Positions 1 to 7,008 of a stretch of 64,000 bases of DNA are shown piece by piece. The position numbers and the translations under genes were made by a program. How positions within the stretch are numbered: position 1 is the stretch's first letter; every line of letters begins with the position of its first letter. This DNA is from Erysipelotrichaceae bacterium (GTDB lineage Bacteria; Bacillota_I; Bacilli_A; Erysipelotrichales; Erysipelotrichaceae): NCBI GenBank assembly GCA_017431825.1, contig JAFRKI010000015.1, positions 50,901-114,900 of the forward strand, in the 5' to 3' direction. Below the pieces are notes generated by a model. It did not search any database. It worked only from the letters and a program-made list of their open reading frames with translations, and had not been told where the DNA came from.

Positions 1-1442
1 CCTACAGACAGCAGTATGACTATGAGGTACTTGAGTATTCCTTACTGGAAACTCTGGCCGGCACGATGTATTCAAAATATGACCAACTCTTTACCGGCGG
101 TACCGATACCTTCTCCAACATCATCACCAACTTCGATGAATTCATTTTCTATGACAAGGAAATGGTAGACGACTATATGGTCCTGCTGGCTGATGTCGAC
201 AGATACATCGAAGACTGCTATACCTATACGGCCAAACAGGCTGAAAACGGTCTCTATATGACCGATTACTCCATCGACTATGCTCTGGATTATGTGGACG
301 GCTACTGTTCAAAAGTCGACGACAACACTCTGATCACATCCTTCAACAATCGTATCGAAGAAGCCGATTTCCTGAGTGCTGAAGAAAAGGAAGCCTACAA
401 GGCTCAGAATGAAAAGATCGTCAAGGAAGAGATCATTCCTGTATATTCCAAGGCCTTTGACGAATTCGAAAAATACTACGGCAAGGCTACCGTCGATACC
501 AACAGACTGAACAATATCGACAAGGATTATGCCGAACTGGTATTCATCCTCAATTCATCCAATAATATCCCGGTAGAGGATATGCTGGAAGATGCCAAGG
601 AAAGAATGGACGATTATATCGCCCTGTTCAATACGGCTGTCGAAGACCAGGACAACATCAATGACTTCTACAGCGTCTACTACGGCACGATCGAACCGTT
701 AGGCGGCTCCAATGAAGACATTCTGGAATTCCTGGCCAATAACTACAGCAAGAACTATCCGGATGTAGGCAAGATCAACTACAACATTTCCTATCTCGAT
801 GCATCGAGTGCATCCGATTCGATTATCGCCTACTACATGCCTTCACCGCTGGATGATCTGAGCCAGAACGTCATCAGAGTCAATCCTAACAACACCGGTG
901 ACGACTATCTCAATTCCTATTCCACGATAGCTCATGAAGGCATTCCGGGACACCTCTACGAGCATGTCCATTACTATTTGACTGAACCTCATAACTTCAG
1001 AAGCACCCAGTCCTTTATCGGCTATACCGAAGGCTTCGCCTGCTACTCACAGACCAATGCCTTTGATTATCTGCCGGTATCCAAGGGCTGCAAGGACATC
1101 ATGTTCCTGCAGGATTTCGGAAGCTATATCCTGGTCGCCATCATCGACATGGGCGTCAACTGCTTCAACTGGAGCGAGGATGACGTAGCCCAGTACATGA
1201 ACGAAGCCGGATACAACGGCGACTATGCTGCCGAACTGATGGAAGATGTTATCGACAGAGTCGGTGTCTTCAACAGATACGGTATCGGTTTCCTGAACTT
1301 CAGAGCCCTGCATGACTACGCAACGGATGCTTTAGGCGACAAGTTCGACGAAGTTGCCTTCAATACCGCCATCACCAATAACGGACCATTGCCGTTCAAT
1401 ATCCTGAAAGAGGAAGTAAACGAATACATCTATGGCGAATAA
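1..1442 (+). CDS. DUF885 family protein, 5' end outside window
   Basis: The reading frame is open from base 3, so this is the C-terminal part of a longer protein; family members are usually about 550-600 residues and roughly 480 are visible here. The key motif HEGIPGH is encoded at 933-953, in the arrangement HExxxGH typical of the DUF885 family, which is thought to be a zinc-dependent peptidase-like or carboxypeptidase-like group. Aromatic and acidic residues are abundant, as in secreted or surface members, but the N-terminus that would show a signal peptide is missing. The stop codon overlaps the start of the next gene by 11 bases, so the two are probably co-transcribed and translationally coupled. 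The substrate cannot be told from the sequence. Confidence 0.8.
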   Translation, partial: YRQQYDYEVLEYSLLETLAGTMYSKYDQLFTGGTDTFSNIITNFDEFIFYDKEMVDDYMVLLADVDRYIEDCYTYTAKQAENGLYMTDYSIDYALDYVDGYCSKVDDNTLITSFNNRIEEADFLSAEEKEAYKAQNEKIVKEEIIPVYSKAFDEFEKYYGKATVDTNRLNNIDKDYAELVFILNSSNNIPVEDMLEDAKERMDDYIALFNTAVEDQDNINDFYSVYYGTIEPLGGSNEDILEFLANNYSKNYPDVGKINYNISYLDASSASDSIIAYYMPSPLDDLSQNVIRVNPNNTGDDYLNSYSTIAHEGIPGHLYEHVHYYLTEPHNFRSTQSFIGYTEGFACYSQTNAFDYLPVSKGCKDIMFLQDFGSYILVAIIDMGVNCFNWSEDDVAQYMNEAGYNGDYAAELMEDVIDRVGVFNRYGIGFLNFRALHDYATDALGDKFDEVAFNTAITNNGPLPFNILKEEVNEYIYGE

Positions 1443-2598
1443 GCTGAGGATCGGACAGTTCTCCGATTCCTTCCTGCCCATCGTCGACGGCGTCGGCAGG
1501 GTCGTCTACAACTACTGCAGCACCCTTGGCAACAAGGGTCAGGAGGTGGTGGCCGTCTGTCCGATGGAAGACATGGGCTACAGGGGCAATTATCCCTTTG
1601 AGATAATCGACTACTACAGCACTACGCTTCCGACTACCGCCTACAATGCCGGCATACCGGAAATAGACCCTCATTTCATGAAGAGACTGGATATGAACAG
1701 CTTTGACATCATTCATGTCCATACGCCTTTTATGGCGGGCAATGAAGGCCTAAGATTCGCGAAGAAGAATCATGTTCCGGTCGTGGGATCCTTCCATTCC
1801 AAGTATCATGACGACTTCCTGCAGCTGACCGGTTCCAGGCATCTGGCAGGTATCGGTACTGATGCCATCGTCCGTTTCTACGACCAGTGCGATGAAGTAT
1901 GGACCGTATCGGAGAACTCGGCGGAGACGCTGAAATCCTACGGTTACCATAATCCTATCTATATCATCGAAAACGGCATGGATATCAGGGACATCGATTA
2001 CAGTCTGGCGATAGATGCCAAGAAACATTTCGGCCTGGGCTTTGATCCGGTGCTCCTGTATGTGGGCCAGATCAACTGGAAGAAGAATCTGGAAAGGATA
2101 CTGGAAGCCTGCGCCTTACTGAAGAAGGACGGTATCAGGTTCCAGCTGGTAATGGCCGGGCAGGGCCCTCATGAAGAGGAGGTAGCCGCAAAGGCCGAGA
2201 AACTGGGCATTAAAGAAAATACGGTCTTTACCGGTCACATCCAGGATGAAGATCTCCTCTACGGTCTTTATGCCCTGGCGGATCTCTTCGTCTTCCCGTC
2301 TACCTATGATACCTATTCCATGGTGGTACGGGAGGCTGCCAATGCCCGTACGGCATCGGTCGTTGTCAGAGATTCGGCACCGGCCGAATGCATCAGCGAC
2401 AGGGAAAACGGATTCCTGTGCGATGACACCAATGAAAGCCTCCACGAAGTCCTGAAGGAGGCCTTGAGCGATGAAGACCGCCTGATAGAGATGGGCATCA
2501 AAGCCAAGGAGACCATCCCGGTATCCTGGGATATCGTCATCGACCAGGCACTGGAAAGATATAATTATCTGATAGAAAAAATGAAAAAGGGATCCTGA
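1432..2598 (+). CDS. GT4 family glycosyltransferase
   Basis: A 388-residue GT-B fold glycosyltransferase of family GT4. The N-terminal acceptor domain opens with a GQFSDSFLPIVDGVGR stretch, which resembles 1,2-diacylglycerol 3-glucosyltransferases and mannosyltransferases that build glycolipid anchors. The C-terminal donor domain has LYVGQINWKKNLERIL and FPSTYDTYSMVVREA; the usual EX7E motif appears as D-X7-E, a conservative change in the first acid. It probably transfers a sugar to a membrane lipid on the cytosolic face, making the anchor for lipoteichoic acid, but this is inferred from family resemblance. It overlaps the upstream gene by 11 bases. Its stop codon lies inside the loop of a bidirectional terminator. 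Confidence 0.85.
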   Translation: MANKLRIGQFSDSFLPIVDGVGRVVYNYCSTLGNKGQEVVAVCPMEDMGYRGNYPFEIIDYYSTTLPTTAYNAGIPEIDPHFMKRLDMNSFDIIHVHTPFMAGNEGLRFAKKNHVPVVGSFHSKYHDDFLQLTGSRHLAGIGTDAIVRFYDQCDEVWTVSENSAETLKSYGYHNPIYIIENGMDIRDIDYSLAIDAKKHFGLGFDPVLLYVGQINWKKNLERILEACALLKKDGIRFQLVMAGQGPHEEEVAAKAEKLGIKENTVFTGHIQDEDLLYGLYALADLFVFPSTYDTYSMVVREAANARTASVVVRDSAPAECISDRENGFLCDDTNESLHEVLKEALSDEDRLIEMGIKAKETIPVSWDIVIDQALERYNYLIEKMKKGS

Positions 2599-2612
2599 CA
2601 GGATCCCTTTTT
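2584..2612. terminator. Bidirectional intrinsic terminator
   Basis: A 12-bp perfect stem (AAAAAGGGATCC / GGATCCCTTTTT) with a five-base loop TGACA. It has A-runs and T-runs on both sides, so it can end transcription of the glycosyltransferase (+) and of the GH25 gene (-). The glycosyltransferase TGA stop is inside the loop and the GH25 TAA stop overlaps the far edge. Confidence 0.9.
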
Positions 2613-3405
2613 ATTTCTGTTTTTCGATAAACATGATATTTAGATCGGTCTCTTTTTCGATACCCGGTACTTCTCCTTTATCGGAATACTGCCAGATACA
2701 GAAGTCATCTTCATATTCCGGTATCTCATTATACTGGGCATACCAGAGCTTATAGTCCTTCAGCGCTTCCGTATCGTAATAGTTTCTGATGAGGTTGCTA
2801 TTGGCATACAGCATCACCTCGTATTCTTTGCTGACGGTACCGAGGAAGGCCAGGGCGTTTTTCGTACACTGTTCCCTGGTGATACCGTCGGTCCTGGCTT
2901 CATCACCGGTGATGTTCTCGAAATCATAGACGACAGGCAGATCGAGTTTTCTGCCGTTAAGTGTTTTCAGGACCATCTCAGCTTCAGCGATGGCCTCTTC
3001 TTCATTAGTGGCCTGGGAAAAGAAATAGACGCCGATGAGCAGGCCGTTGTCTCTTGCGTTTTTGAAATAAGTCTCAAAGTTCGTATCGGCATGCAGGACC
3101 CCTTCGGTATATCCCCGCCAGCCGATACGGATGAATACGAAGTCGATACCGCTTTCCTTCACCTTCTTAAAATCGATCTTCTTATTGTGTTCCGAGACAT
3201 CGATCCCCGCAAGGGACGTATACCTGTCATCTTCATAGGCATAGTACTTTCCTGTTTTATTCAAAAGACTGTAGTCGTATAAGCCGGCCTTCGGGATGAT
3301 GATGTCCTCGTCATTTTTATTTAAGTCAGACAATAATAAAACTGTTCCCAGCGTAATTATCAGGAGCAGTCCTATCAGCAGTAATGTGAAGGCTTTTTTA
3401 TTCAT
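2611..3405 (-). CDS. GH25 family muramidase, membrane-anchored
   Basis: A 264-residue lysozyme-like protein. Residues 6-26 form a hydrophobic anchor or uncleaved signal, so the enzyme should face the cell wall. The GH25 domain covers about residues 64-260: GIDVSEHN carries the first catalytic-site acid (D69), VYDFEN gives D161 and E163, the pair that acts in hydrolysis of the N-acetylmuramyl bond, and the family-typical WQYSDKGEVPGI and final acidic D-x-N strand follow. Length fits a single catalytic domain without added cell-wall binding repeats. The start overlaps the end of the upstream gene by 8 bases, suggesting one transcript with the unknown protein. Likely role is peptidoglycan remodelling. 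Confidence 0.9.
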   Translation of the reverse strand: MNKKAFTLLLIGLLLIITLGTVLLLSDLNKNDEDIIIPKAGLYDYSLLNKTGKYYAYEDDRYTSLAGIDVSEHNKKIDFKKVKESGIDFVFIRIGWRGYTEGVLHADTNFETYFKNARDNGLLIGVYFFSQATNEEEAIAEAEMVLKTLNGRKLDLPVVYDFENITGDEARTDGITREQCTKNALAFLGTVSKEYEVMLYANSNLIRNYYDTEALKDYKLWYAQYNEIPEYEDDFCIWQYSDKGEVPGIEKETDLNIMFIEKQK

Positions 3406-3850
3406 CGAATTTCAGCTCTATCTTGTTGTCCAGTTCCTCGAGCTTGACGATGCCGTCAAGATTGGACAGACGGTATTCCTTGTCGTCATGAGTATAGATA
3501 TCGATCAGGGCATCGGCTTCATGAGTATAGTACTCCATCAGTTCCTTTAGATACATGGACGTTTCCGTATAGTTCTTCAGACCGTAGAGTTCAAATATAG
3601 TAACGAATCTTTCCTGTCTGGTAGCGGTACCGTCAAAGTCGTAGATCACGGTCTTTCCGATGTCCTTGAGATAGTCCCTGATGTCAGGATCATTGAAAAG
3701 GAAGCGGATGAAAGTGTAGTTGTCTTCCTTGAACAAGGAGACGATGGTGACCTTCATGTACAGGACCACGTCCAATGGAAGCATGGCCATGTCTTCCGCA
3801 TGCGGCTTGAAGTCGATCATCCTTTTAAGGGGCATGTTTTCTACCAGCAT
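3398..3850 (-). CDS. Hypothetical protein, 150 aa
   Basis: I do not recognise this protein. It is cytosolic in character, acidic and rich in aromatic residues, with no membrane segment or signal. The stretch VIYDFDGTATRQERF resembles a HAD motif I (DxDGT) in isolation, but the rest of that fold is not evident, so I do not call it a phosphatase. The ATG sits 6 bases after a TATAAT with an extended TG and has no Shine-Dalgarno sequence, so the mRNA is probably leaderless. It overlaps the GH25 gene by 8 bases and should be co-expressed with it. Confidence 0.6.
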   Translation of the reverse strand: MLVENMPLKRMIDFKPHAEDMAMLPLDVVLYMKVTIVSLFKEDNYTFIRFLFNDPDIRDYLKDIGKTVIYDFDGTATRQERFVTIFELYGLKNYTETSMYLKELMEYYTHEADALIDIYTHDDKEYRLSNLDGIVKLEELDNKIELKFDE

Positions 3851-3856
3851 ACCTAA

Positions 3857-3862
3857 ATTATA
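3857..3862 (-). promoter_or_regulatory. -10 box (extended), leaderless start
   Basis: TGTTATAAT on the minus strand, with only six bases between the hexamer and the ATG at 3850. This places the predicted transcription start at or next to the start codon. No ribosome binding site is visible. Confidence 0.6.
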
Positions 3863-3868
3863 ACAGAT

Positions 3869-3893
3869 AAAAAAACAGTTCGATTTGAACTGT
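3869..3893 (-). terminator. Terminator of feoAB
   Basis: Stem ACAGTTC/GAACTGT with a five-base loop, followed on the minus strand by a run of Ts, directly at the feoB stop codon. Confidence 0.75.
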
Positions 3894-6235
3894 CAGAATA
3901 ATAATGAACCGATGTTATAGATCAGGAAGGCGCAGATCCAGGCGACCGAACACTGCAGGATCACGACACCGATCGCAAAAGGCCTGCCCATTTCCTTCTT
4001 TACCGAAGCGATGGCGGCAACGCAAGGCGAATACAGCAGGCAGAACACCAGCAGGGATATGACCGTCATCGTCGACAATGCCGTCTGTATCATCTCTTGT
4101 GATCCGTAAAGCAGGGCCAGGGTCGATACTACTGATTCCTTGGCCAAAAAGCCGGTTATAAGAGCGGTAACGGTCTGCCAGCTGCCCAGACCGCAAGGTC
4201 TGAATATCGGTGTTATAAGGCCTGCCAGAGCTGCCAGGATAGAGTTCTCCGGATCGCTTACCATCTGCAGGCTGAACGAGAAGTTCTGCAAAAACCAGAT
4301 GACCAGCGTAGCCATGAAGATGACCGTGAAGGCTCTCTGCAGGAAGTCCTTGGCCTTTTCCCATAAAAGCTGGGCTACGTTCTTCGGACTAGGCAGACGG
4401 TAATTAGGCAGTTCCATGACGAACGGTACGGCTTCGCCCTTGAATACGGAATTCTTGAAGACCAGGGCCACGACGATGGAAACGACAATGCCCAGCACGT
4501 AAAGACAGATCATCGCCAGTGCCTTGTAGGAAGGGAAGAAAGTGTCACAGAAGAATGCATAGATAGGCAGCTTCGCTGAACAGGACATGTACGGAGTCAG
4601 CAGGACAGTCATCTTCCTGTCTCTTTCCGAAGGCAGGGTCCTTGAAGACATGACGGCCGGTACCGTGCAACCGAAACCTATCAGCATCGGTACGATGCTG
4701 CGTCCGGAAAGACCGATCTTCCTTAAAAGCTTGTCCATGAAGAAGGCCACTCTGGCCATATAGCCGCTGTCTTCCAGTATCGAAAGGAAGAAGAACAATA
4801 CGACGATGATCGGGATGAAACTCAGTACCGAACCGACACCGCCGAAGATGCCGTCAATTATCAGCGAACGCAGGAATTCGGAAACGTTGTGCGCAAGCAG
4901 GAACTGCTCCGTTGCCACGCCCAATGCATCGATGCCCGCTTCGAGAATGCCCTGCAGGAAACCGCCGATCACTTCAAAGGTCAGATAGAACACCAGTCCC
5001 ATGATCGCGATGAAGACCGGCAGGGCGGTATACTTGCCGGTAAGGATGGCATCAAACCGGCCTGAGCGGATGTTTTCCTTGCTTTCCCTTGGCTTGATAA
5101 CCGTTTCGGCCGTAGCTCTTTTGATGAAACTGTAACGCATGTCCGCAATGGCGGCAGCCTTGTCCAGTTTCGATTCGGCTTCCATCTGTTCGACCAGATG
5201 TTCGAGCGTTTCAACTTCGTTTTTGTCGAGATTGAGCTTCTTGATGATCAGCTTGTCGCCCTCAGCACACTTGGTGGCACAGAAACGCAAAGGCAGATCA
5301 TTGGCCTTGCAGTGGTCGTCGATGATATGCATGATCGCATGCAGGCAGCGGTGGATGGCACCGCCTCTTTCGGTATCGTTGCAGTAATCCTGCTTCAGAG
5401 GCTTTTCCTGATACTTTGCCACGTGGATGGCATGTTTTATCAGTTCGTCGATGCCTTCGTTCTTGGCGGCAGAGATCGGTACGACCGGAATGCCCAGATA
5501 CGATTCCAGACCGTTGATGTCGATGTAGCCGCTGTTGTTTCTTATCTCATCCATCATGTTCAGTGCCAGGACCATCGGAATGTCCATTTCCAGCAGCTGC
5601 ATGGTCAGGTAAAGACCTCTTTCGATGGAGGTGGCGTCGATGATGTTTATTATTCCTTTAGGTTTTTCATTAAGCACGAAGTCTCTGGAGATGAGCTCTT
5701 CGCTGGTATACGGAGACATCGAATAGATGCCCGGCAGGTCGGTCACCAGCGTATTGGGATGACCTTTGATCACGCCGTCTTTCCTGTCGACGGTCACGCC
5801 CGGGAAGTTGCCGACGTGCTGATTGGAACCGGTCAGCTGATTGAAAAGGGTGGTCTTGCCGGCATTTTGCTGGCCGACCAGCGCAAAAGTCAGAAGCGTA
5901 TCGTCGCTTAACGGCTTCTCGGTCTTCTTGTCATGATAGATGCCGCCTTCACCAAGACCCGGGTGGGAACTCTTCGGCTTCCTTGTTTCCGGTTCCTCTT
6001 CCCGGAAGTCATAGTCCTCGATATCGATATTGCGGGCATCGTCCTTCCTTAAGGTCAGTTCATAACCGTTGAGCTGATACTGTATCGGATCGCCCATCGG
6101 GGCATACTTGACCATCCTGATCACCGCATCGGGTATGATGCCCATGTCAAGAAGATGCTGTCTGGTGGAGCCTTTGCCTCCGACTTTTATTATTCTGGCT
6201 GTTTTGCCTGTTTCCAGATCGACGAGTTTTTTCAT
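3893..6235 (-). CDS. feoB: FeoA-FeoB fusion, ferrous iron transporter
   Basis: A 780-residue ferrous iron transporter with an N-terminal FeoA (SH3-like) domain at about residues 1-75, a charged linker, and then a complete FeoB. The G domain shows GQQNAGKT (G1, about 121-128), DLPGIYS (G3), NMMDE (G4) and SAAK (G5). The C-terminal half has the gate regions and about eight membrane segments. I chose the ATG at 6235, not the in-frame TTG at 6250, because GAAGG lies at good spacing before it and the protein then starts MKKLVDLETG as FeoA does. Separate feoA genes are the norm in Firmicutes, so the fusion is uncommon. It imports Fe2+ across the cytoplasmic membrane, driven or gated by GTP hydrolysis. 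No clear Fur or DtxR box was identified by eye. Confidence 0.95.
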   Translation of the reverse strand: MKKLVDLETGKTARIIKVGGKGSTRQHLLDMGIIPDAVIRMVKYAPMGDPIQYQLNGYELTLRKDDARNIDIEDYDFREEEPETRKPKSSHPGLGEGGIYHDKKTEKPLSDDTLLTFALVGQQNAGKTTLFNQLTGSNQHVGNFPGVTVDRKDGVIKGHPNTLVTDLPGIYSMSPYTSEELISRDFVLNEKPKGIINIIDATSIERGLYLTMQLLEMDIPMVLALNMMDEIRNNSGYIDINGLESYLGIPVVPISAAKNEGIDELIKHAIHVAKYQEKPLKQDYCNDTERGGAIHRCLHAIMHIIDDHCKANDLPLRFCATKCAEGDKLIIKKLNLDKNEVETLEHLVEQMEAESKLDKAAAIADMRYSFIKRATAETVIKPRESKENIRSGRFDAILTGKYTALPVFIAIMGLVFYLTFEVIGGFLQGILEAGIDALGVATEQFLLAHNVSEFLRSLIIDGIFGGVGSVLSFIPIIVVLFFFLSILEDSGYMARVAFFMDKLLRKIGLSGRSIVPMLIGFGCTVPAVMSSRTLPSERDRKMTVLLTPYMSCSAKLPIYAFFCDTFFPSYKALAMICLYVLGIVVSIVVALVFKNSVFKGEAVPFVMELPNYRLPSPKNVAQLLWEKAKDFLQRAFTVIFMATLVIWFLQNFSFSLQMVSDPENSILAALAGLITPIFRPCGLGSWQTVTALITGFLAKESVVSTLALLYGSQEMIQTALSTMTVISLLVFCLLYSPCVAAIASVKKEMGRPFAIGVVILQCSVAWICAFLIYNIGSLLF

Positions 6236-6294
6236 AGCTGATACCTTCAATTGACAGTTATAACTTACATTTATATATTAAAACAGATTCCCGA

Positions 6295-6969
6295 TCAAAT
6301 GTCAGGGATCTGCCAGTCTATTTCCTTATAGCCGTTCCGTTTAAGGAACTCGTTGGTTCTGGAGAACGGCCTTGAGCCGAAGAAGCCGTTATAGGCACTT
6401 AAGGGTGAAGGATGGACCGATTCGATGGTCAGATGCTTCGGATCGGTAATGAGGGCCTTCTTGTCTCTGGCATTCCTTCCCCAAAGGATGAAGACCACCG
6501 GCTCTTCCTTCTCATTCAGTTTTGAGATGATAGTATCCGTCAGTTCTTCCCAGCCCCTGCCTTTATGGGAATTGGCCTTATGGGCTTCTACCGTCAGCAC
6601 GGCATTGAGCAGCAGTACGCCCTGCCGAGCCCATTTGACGAGGTAGCCGTTATTCGGTATATGACAGCCCAGGTCGTCATGGAGTTCCGTGTATATGTTC
6701 ACCAGTGAAGGCGGGATCTCGATGCCCTTATTGACGGAGAATGACAGACCGTGGGCCTGTCCTTCCTCGTGATAGGGATCCTGACCCAGGATCACTACTC
6801 TTACGTCCTTATAAGGCGTAAGTCTTAACGCCGCATAGATGTGCTGAGGCAGAGGATAGATGGTCTTGTTCTTATACTCTTCGTCAAGAAAGGAACGGAG
6901 CTTCTGATAGTATTCCTTATCGAATTCAGCGCTCAGTACTTCATCCCAGTCGTTTCCCAGAATTCTCAT
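6295..6969 (-). CDS. ung: Uracil-DNA glycosylase
   Basis: A 224-residue family-1 uracil-DNA glycosylase, full length. GQDPYH holds the catalytic water-activating aspartate (D64), followed by GLSFSV, the LLLNAVLTV uracil-pocket strand, and the HPSPLSA loop with the catalytic histidine near residue 186. It removes uracil from DNA to start base excision repair. It is divergent from uvrA with only 39 bases between the start codons. The minus-strand TAAAAT lies six bases before its ATG and there is no Shine-Dalgarno sequence, so a leaderless mRNA is predicted. Confidence 0.97.
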   Translation of the reverse strand: MRILGNDWDEVLSAEFDKEYYQKLRSFLDEEYKNKTIYPLPQHIYAALRLTPYKDVRVVILGQDPYHEEGQAHGLSFSVNKGIEIPPSLVNIYTELHDDLGCHIPNNGYLVKWARQGVLLLNAVLTVEAHKANSHKGRGWEELTDTIISKLNEKEEPVVFILWGRNARDKKALITDPKHLTIESVHPSPLSAYNGFFGSRPFSRTNEFLKRNGYKEIDWQIPDI

Positions 6970-6975
6970 AAGTAT

Positions 6976-6981
6976 ATTTTA
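6976..6981 (-). promoter_or_regulatory. -10 box of ung, leaderless start
   Basis: TAAAAT on the minus strand, six bases before the ung ATG. It lies in the short divergent region shared with uvrA, and each promoter's -35 region overlaps the other's -10 region, so the two may compete for polymerase. Confidence 0.5.
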
Positions 6982-6995
6982 GAGTAAAAAAAGAG

Positions 6996-7001
6996 TAAAA
7001 T
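6996..7001 (+). promoter_or_regulatory. -10 box of uvrA, leaderless start
   Basis: TAAAAT seven bases before the uvrA ATG, with no Shine-Dalgarno sequence between. No LexA (SOS) box of the GAACN4GTTC type is visible in this 39-base gap. Confidence 0.5.
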
Positions 7002-7008
7002 AAACTAG

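Noticed and set aside
3600..3640. HAD-like DFDGTA motif in the 150-residue protein.
   Set aside because: The other HAD motifs are absent, and the motif alone is too short to support a phosphatase call.
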